Assembly: GCA_022601195.1 (NCBI GenBank)
Contig: JAHZIX010000039.1
Location: forward strand, 1-64,000
Length of the DNA: 64,000 bases
From: Deltaproteobacteria bacterium
GTDB lineage: Bacteria > Acidobacteriota > Thermoanaerobaculia > Multivoradales > JAHZIX01
Direction: 5' to 3'
The notes under the pieces: model-generated
Database searches by the model: none
Told to the model about the DNA's origin: nothing
What the model saw: only the letters and a program-made list of their open reading frames with translations
Program-made: the position numbers and the translations under genes
Shown: piece by piece, positions 15,574 through 24,076 of the stretch
Position numbering within the stretch: the stretch's first letter is position 1
Layout: every line of letters starts with the position of its first letter

Positions 15574-16956
15574 TCAATCCAACAGAGGGAGCCAGCGAAC
15601 GTACTCCCCTTCGAGCCACGCACGAAACTCCCTATCCAGCTGCGCCCAACTGCGGTCGAGTCGCTGTTCCAGGTGGGCGGAGTGCACCGGTTCTCCTTTG
15701 GCGACGGCGTCGAGGAACTCTCTAAAGGATGTTGGCAAGACTGGGTCGCCACTGAAAAGGAACCGCACCCAAAGGGCCGAATGAGCGTAATTGAAGGTGC
15801 GATGGGAATCGGCAACGAAGGTATGCCAATCCTGGTCGACCAGCTTGCGAAGGGGCGGCAAGTCATCCAGAGAAGCCCTTTCCTGGAGTTGCCGGAGGGC
15901 GGCGAAAGCGCCGCTGTAGGAAACCACGGTCCCTTGAAGACTTGCCTGGCCTCGGAGAGAACCCAACTGGAGGGTGCCGTCGGCGGCGAGTCGTGAGCTG
16001 GCGAGGTCTTCGGCGATACCTTCGTCGAGCCAGGGGGGGAGGGCTGGGCCAATGGACCGGCGATTTAAGAGGTGGGCAAGCTCGTGGACCAGGGTGGCGG
16101 CGATTTCCGAAGTATCACTCTCGCCGACGAATAAGGCTGCCATGCCGGTTTCTGCATGGCCGCGGGAATCGAGTCCTTCGAGGCGAGATTCTGTCTGTTG
16201 GAATTCTCGGTAGGAGGCTTCGTGGGCAAAAAGCAAGACGACCTCGTGGGCCTGTCCTCTGGGAGCAAGGAGGGTTCGCTCTCGGTAGCTGGTCTCCAAG
16301 TTCTCTGCCACCCGATTCAGGAACGCCAACAAGGTTGAATTGTCGAGGTCTGTGTAGGTTTTGTAGGGGCCGAAGTTCATCTCTTTGGGGAGCTCAGGGA
16401 ACTTCTCCAACGCCCTCCGGAGTCGGTCTGGGTCCGGGGCCCGTCCGTCCAGAGCCAAAACGGGTTTCGTCGCTCTGCCAAGGGGTGGTTCGTTCAGTAT
16501 CGAGGAAGCATCTAGATGGATCCACCCATGGACACCTTTCGTCCGGACCGCGGCCCAGCCCTCTCTCTGCTCCCAAAGGACGAGACGTCTGATTCCTACG
16601 ACTTGACCGATCTCTTGGGCTCCTTCAAGAGGAGCATCGAAGATCGGGGCGCCATCTCGAAACCACTCGAAGGGGCGAGCTTCGAGCCCCCGCAGTTCGA
16701 TGGCAGGGATGCTCTGCGGGGATGCCTCATCGACTCGGCTCGAGCCAGGTTCTCGCGGAGACTCAATACGAGGCTTTTTCGGAAGGTAGATGCGACGCAA
16801 ATGGGTCGCCCAAGAGCCGACCACGGGAATGTCCTCGGCTTGGGTCAAGATCTCTGCTTCGGGGTGGTAGGTCAGCCAAACCAGGCCGGCGAAAGCAACT
16901 AGGAGCAGCGTGAGGAGTAATTGAAGGGGCCACGCGCGTCTCATAGGGGTCACCAT
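15574..16956 (-). CDS. Membrane-anchored gluzincin-type metallopeptidase with SH3-like domain
   Basis: A 460-residue protein with an N-terminal uncleaved signal anchor (PLQLLLTLLLVAFAGLVWLTY), an SH3-like region at about residues 85-150 (GQVVGIRRLVLWEQREGWAAVRTKGVHGWI), and a C-terminal 'peptidase MA-like' domain with the zinc motif HELAH starting at residue 291 and the downstream Glu in LDEGIAEDLA. That order predicts a periplasmic or surface zinc peptidase. The catalytic residues appear intact. ATG at 16968 is not available; an internal ATG at 16944 would shorten it by four residues. Divergent from the hybrid histidine kinase. Confidence 0.8.
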   Translation of the reverse strand: MVTPMRRAWPLQLLLTLLLVAFAGLVWLTYHPEAEILTQAEDIPVVGSWATHLRRIYLPKKPRIESPREPGSSRVDEASPQSIPAIELRGLEARPFEWFRDGAPIFDAPLEGAQEIGQVVGIRRLVLWEQREGWAAVRTKGVHGWIHLDASSILNEPPLGRATKPVLALDGRAPDPDRLRRALEKFPELPKEMNFGPYKTYTDLDNSTLLAFLNRVAENLETSYRERTLLAPRGQAHEVVLLFAHEASYREFQQTESRLEGLDSRGHAETGMAALFVGESDTSEIAATLVHELAHLLNRRSIGPALPPWLDEGIAEDLASSRLAADGTLQLGSLRGQASLQGTVVSYSGAFAALRQLQERASLDDLPPLRKLVDQDWHTFVADSHRTFNYAHSALWVRFLFSGDPVLPTSFREFLDAVAKGEPVHSAHLEQRLDRSWAQLDREFRAWLEGEYVRWLPLLD

Positions 16957-17122
16957 TATCCCACCGGAGGTGGCCAGGCCGCTGAGACCTCAGGTTTTCC
17001 GAGTCGTGTAGGGAATTTTCCGTCTGAATATCAGACTCCGTCCTACGCGGAAGTCGGCGCTTCGAGTCTGTAAGACGCAGCAGGTGAGGAATAGCATATT
17101 GGGATATTCAGGGTTGCCTATA

Positions 17123-19204
17123 ATGCTCGACTTTCCCAACGCCATATCTTCTTTATCCGCCAAGATCACCTTCTGGATGGTTTTCCTCTTCGCGCTAGCG
17201 TTGTCGATAGGGACCTTACTGTCGATCTACCAGCAGGAGAAGTTGTTGGAATCGGCGGTGGAGGCCCAGGGAGCCCTCCTTGCAGAGTCTCTCCTCGAGA
17301 TCTTGGAACAGAAGCAGGGTCTGGTTAGCGAGCAGCGATTGCGCTCGTTCCGGGAGCGCTTCAGCGAGCAGAGTACCGTCGAGGGCATTTGGCTCTATGG
17401 CCCAGGGGGAGAAACTTTGGTTTCGACTCTAGATCCCGATTTCAGCAGGGATCGGGAGGAGGCAGAAGGGGGCGGTCTCCTGACAGAGTCCTGGGTGGGG
17501 ATTCGGGGAAAGCCCGACACTCAATTTGTAAGACGGCCCTTGACTTCTCCTGGGCATCCGGTTGGAAGCGTAGGAGTCGCCCTTTCTGCTCGGCAGCAAT
17601 GGTGGAAGCTCCGAGAGGTTCGATCCCGAGTCGGGGTTCTTACAGCTCTTGTTTTTGCTGCTGGAGCTCTCGTCGCCGCCGCGATTGGCCGAACCCTGTC
17701 TCGCCCTTTACGGAGGCTCGTTGCGGCAACGACAACCCAGGTTGACCCGGTCGCTCCGGAACATGATGGAGATGAAGTTTCCCAGCTGACGGATTCCTTT
17801 CAGTTAGCCGCTTCCCGATTTGCCGAGAGTATCTCCAAAGAAACGAAGATGGTGGAGGAGCTAAAACAGCAACTGGGTGAGGCGGCGCAGGACTTGGAGA
17901 GCCATCAACAGAAGCTACATCAGCTTGCTCTCAGTGAACAGGCCCTCAAGGAGGAGTGCTCGCTGCTGACGGCCCAATTAGGGGAAAGAGCCGAAGAGTT
18001 AGGAAAAGCCCATGCGGACCTGGAAAGCACAACCCAGGTGAGGGATCAATTCTTAGCCAGCATGAGTCACGAGCTGAGAACTCCCCTCAATGCCGTTCTA
18101 GGGCTCTCCGAAATTCTTCGGGACGAGACCTATGGGAAAGTGAACTCACGGCAACGTTCCTTTATCGACAGTATTTCTCAAAGTGGGAAGAACCTTCTGG
18201 CGGTCATCAATGATCTTCTCGATTTTGCTCGTCTGGAAGCGGGTGAGCACCAGTTGGAAATGGCTTCGATCTCCATCAAGGAAGTGTGCCAATCGAGTCT
18301 GGATTACATCGAGCACGACGCCTTGGCCAAGGAGGTGGAGTTGTCTTCTCTCTTGCCTTCGGAAGAAGCCGCGGTCTATGCAGATCGGCGTTGTTTGAAG
18401 AGGATTTTGTTGAATCTCTTGAGCAATGCGGTGAAGTTCACTGCCCAAGGAGGAAGGGCTGGTCTCGATGTGCGGGTAGAGGAGGAAGGACAGATCGTTC
18501 ATTTTTCCGTTTGGGATACGGGCATGGGGATCGCCCGCGCCGACTTTGGGCTCCTTTTTCGGCCCTTCGTTCAGTTGGACAGTCGCCTGGCTCGTCGGTT
18601 TGGTGGAACTGGCCTGGGGCTCCCCCTGGTCTATCAACTGGTCGAGCTCCACGGTGGAAGCCTGTCTGTGGAAAGTGAGCCCGAGAACGGCAGCCGTTTC
18701 ACGGTCTCTCTACCTCTGGGCAACTTCGAGGTGAGAAGGGAACCACAAACTCGAAGCGCTCGAGCCCATGGAAAGCGGCCCTGGCCAGGGCCGGCTCCAC
18801 CCCTTGTGTTGATCGCTGAGGACAACTCCGCAAATCTTCAAACATTGCGCGCTTTCGTCGAAACAAACGGTTTTTCTGTGCTCATTGCAGAGAATGGTCG
18901 CCAGGCCGTCGAGCTGGCCAAGAGCCGCTTGCCAGATTTAGTGATCATGGACATTCAAATGCCCGAGATGGACGGACTGGAGGCGACTCGAGCTCTGCGT
19001 CAGGATCCCCATTTGACCTCCCTACCCATCATTGCTGTCACGGCCTTGGCGATGCCGGGAGACGAGGAGCGCTGCCTGGCGGCAGGAGTAGATGCTTTTC
19101 TAAGCAAGCCGGTTCGACTAGCAGATCTCCTGGTGACGATGGAAGATTGGCTCCATCGCGGCCTGGTTCGCGGACAGTTCTCGAGCTCAGCTCACTTGGC
19201 TTAG
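17123..19204 (+). CDS. Hybrid sensor histidine kinase/response regulator
   Basis: Membrane sensor kinase with a fused receiver. Order from ATG at 17123: TM1 (ITFWMVFLFALALSIGTLL), an extracytoplasmic domain of about 125 residues, TM2 (TALVFAAGALVAAAIG), a HAMP linker (SRPLRRLVAATT), a coiled coil, a HisKA domain with phospho-acceptor His316 in SMSHELRTPLN, an HATPase domain (NLLSNAVKFT, DTGMGIA, GGTGLGLPL), and a receiver with Asp610 in VIMDIQMPEMDG. There is no separate output domain, so a downstream partner must act. A longer frame begins at GTG 17084. Followed 261 bases later by a NarL-type regulator. Confidence 0.9.
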   Translation: MLDFPNAISSLSAKITFWMVFLFALALSIGTLLSIYQQEKLLESAVEAQGALLAESLLEILEQKQGLVSEQRLRSFRERFSEQSTVEGIWLYGPGGETLVSTLDPDFSRDREEAEGGGLLTESWVGIRGKPDTQFVRRPLTSPGHPVGSVGVALSARQQWWKLREVRSRVGVLTALVFAAGALVAAAIGRTLSRPLRRLVAATTTQVDPVAPEHDGDEVSQLTDSFQLAASRFAESISKETKMVEELKQQLGEAAQDLESHQQKLHQLALSEQALKEECSLLTAQLGERAEELGKAHADLESTTQVRDQFLASMSHELRTPLNAVLGLSEILRDETYGKVNSRQRSFIDSISQSGKNLLAVINDLLDFARLEAGEHQLEMASISIKEVCQSSLDYIEHDALAKEVELSSLLPSEEAAVYADRRCLKRILLNLLSNAVKFTAQGGRAGLDVRVEEEGQIVHFSVWDTGMGIARADFGLLFRPFVQLDSRLARRFGGTGLGLPLVYQLVELHGGSLSVESEPENGSRFTVSLPLGNFEVRREPQTRSARAHGKRPWPGPAPPLVLIAEDNSANLQTLRAFVETNGFSVLIAENGRQAVELAKSRLPDLVIMDIQMPEMDGLEATRALRQDPHLTSLPIIAVTALAMPGDEERCLAAGVDAFLSKPVRLADLLVTMEDWLHRGLVRGQFSSSAHLA

Positions 19205-19465
19205 TGGCGATGGACTCGAGTCGTCGGGTTGATTGTATTTGTAGGATAAACACCTACTTTAAAGGCGGAATAGTTCTGACTACATTGAAAGCGCAATACC
19301 GATGCCCCTTCGTAGGTAGATTAGACATACTGTTGTTCAACGGTCCTTTGCCAACAAACAGCCGAAGAATCTGGGCTGGACTGTGGTGAGTCTCAGGCAG
19401 GTCGTGGCAGCTGGAAGCCCCTTCTGATGGCGGTTGTGGCGAGTTCTGGGCGGAGGTGAGTGGGC

Positions 19466-20107
19466 ATGAAGGTTCTGATAGCAGACGATCACAAGTTGAT
19501 GCGCGAAGGTCTAGCCCGCTTGTTAGGGGAAGCCCAGGACATCTCGGTCGTGGCGCAGGCTGCCGACGGTTACGAGGCATTGCTGTTAGCAAAACAGGAA
19601 ACGCCGGATGTGGCTGTTCTGGACGTATCCATGCCGGGTAAGGGTGGAATGGACACGTTGGCGGAGTTGAAGCGGGCACTCCCACACATTCGAATCCTGA
19701 TGCTCAGCATGCACCCGGAGGACCAGTACGCGGTTCGGCTCATGAAAGAGGGAGCCGATGGCTACATGACCAAAGAGAGTGCTCCGGAGGAACTTCTGAC
19801 CGCCATTCGACGGATTCATCTGGGGGGAAAATATGTCAGCACGACTTTGGCAGAAGCCCTCGTCGAGCACCTCGAATCGGGCAATGACATCGATGCTCAC
19901 GACAGTCTTTCCCATCGCGAGTTCCAGGTTATGTGCCAGCTCGCTTCCGGCAAAACCGTCGGTGAGATTGCCGATGAGCTGGACCTGAGCGTCAAAACCA
20001 TCAGTACCTACCGCACCCGCATTCTTCAGAAGATGCATCTCAAGAATACCGCCCAGATCATGCACTACGGTCTGCAGAAGGGGCTGGCAGAGCCCCAACC
20101 TTCCTGA
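19466..20107 (+). CDS. NarL/FixJ-family response regulator (LuxR-type HTH)
   Basis: A 213-residue DNA-binding regulator. The receiver has the acidic pair in LIADDHKLMREGL, phospho-acceptor Asp53 in VLDVSMPGKGG, and conserved Lys in YMTKESAPEEL. The C-terminal LuxR HTH (SHREFQVMCQLASGKTVGEI, then SVKTISTYRTRIL) is intact. ATG at 19466 is chosen over the GTG two codons upstream because GGAGG ends nine bases before it. It is 55 bases ahead of the NarX/DesK-like kinase, its likely cognate sensor. Confidence 0.92.
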   Translation: MKVLIADDHKLMREGLARLLGEAQDISVVAQAADGYEALLLAKQETPDVAVLDVSMPGKGGMDTLAELKRALPHIRILMLSMHPEDQYAVRLMKEGADGYMTKESAPEELLTAIRRIHLGGKYVSTTLAEALVEHLESGNDIDAHDSLSHREFQVMCQLASGKTVGEIADELDLSVKTISTYRTRILQKMHLKNTAQIMHYGLQKGLAEPQPS

Positions 20108-20162
20108 GCGAAGAGGTTTGACGCGCTTAGGCCGGCGGTGGGACCTTGTCGGGAGATTTTGA

Positions 20163-21557
20163 ATGAGTCTCATCGTCTGGGGCTCTTCTCTAGCTTTCCT
20201 GTTCTTTGGGGGCTTCCTCCTATTCGGTTTGACTTGGCCCAAGCCGACCAGGATCGGTGGTGAGGTATCGAGCCTTTCCTCCAGAAACCGGGGGCCAGGA
20301 GGGGTTCTAGCTCCTGAAGATCTTCTGGATTCCATTGCGGAAAAAACTAGAGGGACTCCAGGAATGGACTATCTGGAGTCCCTCGTTCAGCTCTTGGCTA
20401 CTTCCTTGGGAGTATCTTCTGCCTCGATCTTTGTGAGTCTCGACCCAGCAGAACCCGGTCATTTTCGTTTGGTCGCTCACTGGTTGCAGCCCCCCGCCCG
20501 TTGGCAGGATCGAGGTGGCTCCGGTGAAAAGAAGATTCAAATGAAGGATTCCCTTCGGCGAGATCTATTGGGGCGAGAGGTGATGGCCATGCCGGCTGGC
20601 GGCCTTTTCCCGACGGGATCCTCGCAGGCCGAAGGCCAAGGAGGGGAAACTCTCAAAGTAGCAGAGGAGAAGGGGCTGGCAGGTCACCTGGTCACGGGTG
20701 TTCACGACTCCCAGAAACGACTGATTGGCTGTTTGGCAGTAGCGGACAACCGATCTCGAGATCAGGACTCATTGACGGCCTCGTTGATGCGGATCTACGC
20801 TCTCATGGCTGGGTCCGAGCTAGAACGGTTGGCTCTGGAAGGGGCGTTGGAGAGGGAAGCTCAGCAGCGCAAAGAGGTCGAGGAAGATCTCCGCGCTTCC
20901 TACCGACACCTACGAGATCTCGCTCATCACCTGCAATCGGATCAGGAGTCGGAACGAGCCCGGATCGCAGCTCAGATACACGATGAGCTAGGTCAATCTC
21001 TGACCGCCATCAAAATGGACTTGGCCTGGCTTCGGGCCAAAATAACAGGACAGCCGGCGTCGGTGGACAGTCGCATTCAGGCGGTCGTCGAGCTTGCCGA
21101 TACTACCGTCAAGACCGTGCGGCGAATCTCCACCGAGCTGAGGCCCCAGTTGTTGGACGAGCTTGGTTTGGTTACGGCTATCGAGTGGCAAGCGCGGGAC
21201 TATCAGGAACGTGCTGGTCTTGAATGTCGATCGAGTTGCTCGGTGGATAGCAAGAAGATTCATCCGGATCTTGCGACGGCGATGTTTCGCAGCTTTCAGG
21301 AAATGTTGACCAATGTGGTGCGTCACGCGGAGGCAACGCGAGTCGATGTCTCTCTTCAGGAGCTTGATGATTGTCTGGTACTCACGGTGACCGATGACGG
21401 CAAGGGCTTCTCCACCAAGGAGCTGAGCTCTGGTAAGTCCTTCGGTCTTCGGCAAATCCAGGAAAGGGCCAATTTCTGGGCCGGTAGTCTGCAGATCGAA
21501 CGTCGCCATCCAAAGGGGATGGCCATCACCGTTGCCATACCATTCGACAGTGCCTAG
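20163..21557 (+). CDS. Sensor histidine kinase with GAF domain (NarX/DesK-type HisKA_3)
   Basis: A 464-residue kinase with one N-terminal membrane helix (VWGSSLAFLFFGGFLLFGL), a GAF-like domain at about residues 60-210 (LESLVQLLATSLGVSSASIF), a short coiled coil, and a HisKA_3 dimerisation region with His273 in AAQIHDELGQSLTAIK. The HATPase domain has NVVRHAEAT, DDGKGF and FGLRQIQERA. HisKA_3 kinases pair with NarL-type regulators, as encoded just upstream. The signal sensed by the GAF domain is unknown. Confidence 0.9.
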   Translation: MSLIVWGSSLAFLFFGGFLLFGLTWPKPTRIGGEVSSLSSRNRGPGGVLAPEDLLDSIAEKTRGTPGMDYLESLVQLLATSLGVSSASIFVSLDPAEPGHFRLVAHWLQPPARWQDRGGSGEKKIQMKDSLRRDLLGREVMAMPAGGLFPTGSSQAEGQGGETLKVAEEKGLAGHLVTGVHDSQKRLIGCLAVADNRSRDQDSLTASLMRIYALMAGSELERLALEGALEREAQQRKEVEEDLRASYRHLRDLAHHLQSDQESERARIAAQIHDELGQSLTAIKMDLAWLRAKITGQPASVDSRIQAVVELADTTVKTVRRISTELRPQLLDELGLVTAIEWQARDYQERAGLECRSSCSVDSKKIHPDLATAMFRSFQEMLTNVVRHAEATRVDVSLQELDDCLVLTVTDDGKGFSTKELSSGKSFGLRQIQERANFWAGSLQIERRHPKGMAITVAIPFDSA

Positions 21558-21859
21558 CCTGATCTTCCCTTCGGCTTTCTGGCGCGGCTCCGTACCTACC
21601 AGCATCAACTAGGTCAGAAGTTGATGCTGCTCCTCGGCAGAGCGCAACTCTGCCTGCGCCGTAGAAACTACCTTCTTCCTTCTATCTTCAGGCGCCAACG
21701 GCTCCTCGCGACGAGGCCGGTGAGATGTTGAGGTTTGTTTCTTTGGGCCAGAGCGGCGTGTCCCGATCCATCCAGCTCCAGGCGGGCCTTTATCCCTGTA
21801 GAACGTTCAGGCTACAGGTAGCCAAGAGCTTTTAAAGCTTCTCGGTCTTCTTCGCTGAG
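21558..21859. other. Intergenic spacer with two strong hairpins
   Basis: This 302-base spacer separates the convergent kinase and sulfatase-like genes. An 11-bp perfect stem pairs 21600-21610 (CAGCATCAACT) with 21619-21629 around an 8-base loop, followed at once by GGCAGAG (21636-21642)/CTCTGCC (21648-21654). No U-tract follows either. No gene is seen. Confidence 0.55.
21631..21656. repeat. Dispersed hairpin repeat, copy 2
   Basis: Second copy of the 26-base element at 15401. The change at position 7 (A to G) allows a longer, 7-bp stem here, so the fold is kept while the sequence varies. Confidence 0.4.
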
Positions 21860-24076
21860 CTAACCTGCGTCCACTACGGTCGCTGGACGTCCCAAGGTTT
21901 GCTCGACCCGACTGAGAGCTTCTTCGGGGGATGTCTGGCAGGTTTCCTCCCTCCAAGCGCCATTTTCTTGGCGGTAACAGTGGCCTCCGCTCTTCCACAC
22001 GATCTGTCGTCGGCGAAGGCGCTGAACGCCGTAGACGTGGGGGGCAATCTTCAGTCGACGAGGTAATGGATGAACTCGGCTCTCATGCTCTTCTAGAAAA
22101 ATCAGCCGCGCCTTTCGCTCTTCTTCTACCGCCGCTGCCAACAGCTGGCCATCGTGAGCTGGCGCGTCAATGCCCACCGCTGTGAGAATCGAGGCGAAAA
22201 GATCCACTTGAGAAACCAGGGACTCGACCCTCTGCCCTTTTCGCTGGTGAGGCCATTTGATGATCAGGGGAATTTCGGTGAGCTCCGGGTCCAGCCGCCC
22301 AGCATGGGAAAAGAGTCCGCCGTATTCCCCCCGCAACTCGCCATGATCCGAGACCAGGATGATCAGCGATCGATCGAACAGGTCGAGCTGGCGGAGTCGA
22401 TCGAACAATCTTCCCAGTTGGGCATCCATAAAGGCCACTTCGGAAAGGTAGGCGGCCTCCAGGTAGGCGAGGATCTCTCGAGAGGGGGCCGGAGTACCTC
22501 CATCGATAATTTGTCTCCAGGCATCGGCGCTGCCCTGATCAAAGAACTGCCAAAGGCGATGCTCCTTGAGAGCTTCCCGGTGCCGCTGCAGGTCGAGGCG
22601 CTGTTGAAACTCCTCGGGTGCCTTGTAAAGAGCATGGGGGTCAAAGTAGTTGGCAAAAACAAAGAGGTTCTTGCCCCGGTGCTTTTCTACCACCTCCAAA
22701 ACCTCGTCGGTCATTTGGTCACCGGTGGTCTCGAAGGTCTCCGGATCTAGGTAACGGGAAAAGCCTTGACCCACACCAAAGGTGTGGGAGCAGAGTCGGC
22801 CACCGGCAAAACCAGCGGTGAGGTAGCCGCGAGTTCTGAGGGACCTTGCCAGCGTCGGCACCTCTTCCCTCAAGAATTGGGATCGCACCCCAGCACCGTG
22901 CTTCGACGGGTAAAGGCCGGTCATGATCGACGCATGGGAGGGAAGAGTCCAGGGAGACACGCTAAAGGCGTTGTCGTACACCGTTGCTCGGGAGGCCAGT
23001 TTCTGAATATGGGGCGTGACCTTGGTTCTGCCGTTGTAGGGGGAGAGGGCATCTCTCCGAGTGGTATCCAGGGTGATTAGGAAAATCGGCGTTTCTTGGG
23101 TCTGGCGGTCTAGCTCGGCCGTTGGCTCTCCCCATAAATACAATCCGTCGCCATCTCCATCGACTCTCAGTTCGAGGTTCTGGGTTCCTCCTGGTAGCGG
23201 TAATCGAAACGGTTGACTCGCCATCTTCTCGACCGTCACAGCCTCGGTAGACTCTCCCCGTTTGATTTCGAACCGAGCCTCTTGGTTGGAGAAATTCTCC
23301 AAAACCATATCGAGGAAGCCAGAGGAGGGAAGGTCTACGGAAGTCTCGAGAGAGCCGTTACCCTCGAAGAGGACTCCTCCATAGCTTTGACGGTCCATAC
23401 CCGTTACACCAACATTCAGGAAGTCGACCAGATATCGCAGTCGGTCGAGATCTTCCACCAATAGGGGGGTTTCGGTTCCTCCCATAGAGAAGCCGATGTC
23501 CTGGAAGGTGTTCTGGATGGGCTCTCCCAGGACGACCCGTTTGATCTCCAGAAAATGCTTGCCCGGCCCCAGGAACCGCGGAGGCAAGTCCAGGCTGAGC
23601 TCCTTGCCCTGACGAAAGCCGGCGAGATTTTCCCCATCCCAAAACAGGTGGAATTGCTGCTCAGCGGTCACGCCGTAGGTACGAAAGAAGAAGGTCAGAT
23701 GCTCGTGGAGCTGGTCAGGGAGGAAGACGGAGATCGTTGAGGATCCTCGAAAGCGCCAGATTCCCAATTCCTTGTGACGGCCCCAGTTGCGGTCCGGGGC
23801 AGCCAGGATCGCCTTTTCGGTGACCATCGTGCCGTATTCCAATACGGCAGCGGTCACGGCTTGTTGTTCGGCAGCTGGATGCCTTTGACAGGCGGTCGAA
23901 GTGCTACCCAGCAAGGGAACCAGAACCGCCCAAAGGAGCCCACGGCGTAAAGCTTGCCTCTTCAAGGGCGTGGGCTCCACTACCGAAGGGCGACTACCAA
24001 ACCCATCTCGGCTTTCTGAGGACTCACTTCCGCTCGGTCGCGAGACGGGTCTCCTGAGAGCGAACCCTGGGATCAC
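21860..24076 (-). CDS. Sulfatase-fold (alkaline phosphatase superfamily) lipoprotein, Thr at the nucleophile site
   Basis: A 738-residue protein. The N-terminus has a long basic leader then a hydrophobic stretch ending in a lipobox (GSTSTAC). Residues about 55-320 are an unrecognised beta-rich region. The sulfatase-fold domain begins IFLITLDTTRRDAL, with the metal Asp. At the place of the CxPSR motif it has SPWTLPSHAS, so Thr377 replaces the Cys/Ser that is converted to formylglycine and His replaces Arg. It may be a phosphotransferase/phosphodiesterase rather than a sulfatase. ILVSDHGELRGEYG supplies the second metal site. GTG start overlaps the M16 stop (GTGA), placing it last in a three-gene operon. 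Confidence 0.82.
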   Translation of the reverse strand: MIPGFALRRPVSRPSGSESSESRDGFGSRPSVVEPTPLKRQALRRGLLWAVLVPLLGSTSTACQRHPAAEQQAVTAAVLEYGTMVTEKAILAAPDRNWGRHKELGIWRFRGSSTISVFLPDQLHEHLTFFFRTYGVTAEQQFHLFWDGENLAGFRQGKELSLDLPPRFLGPGKHFLEIKRVVLGEPIQNTFQDIGFSMGGTETPLLVEDLDRLRYLVDFLNVGVTGMDRQSYGGVLFEGNGSLETSVDLPSSGFLDMVLENFSNQEARFEIKRGESTEAVTVEKMASQPFRLPLPGGTQNLELRVDGDGDGLYLWGEPTAELDRQTQETPIFLITLDTTRRDALSPYNGRTKVTPHIQKLASRATVYDNAFSVSPWTLPSHASIMTGLYPSKHGAGVRSQFLREEVPTLARSLRTRGYLTAGFAGGRLCSHTFGVGQGFSRYLDPETFETTGDQMTDEVLEVVEKHRGKNLFVFANYFDPHALYKAPEEFQQRLDLQRHREALKEHRLWQFFDQGSADAWRQIIDGGTPAPSREILAYLEAAYLSEVAFMDAQLGRLFDRLRQLDLFDRSLIILVSDHGELRGEYGGLFSHAGRLDPELTEIPLIIKWPHQRKGQRVESLVSQVDLFASILTAVGIDAPAHDGQLLAAAVEEERKARLIFLEEHESRVHPLPRRLKIAPHVYGVQRLRRRQIVWKSGGHCYRQENGAWREETCQTSPEEALSRVEQTLGRPATVVDAG

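Noticed and set aside
17119..17124. Perfect TATAAT at the hybrid kinase start
   Set aside because: Overlaps the likely ATG (17123) and has no -35 box at proper spacing.
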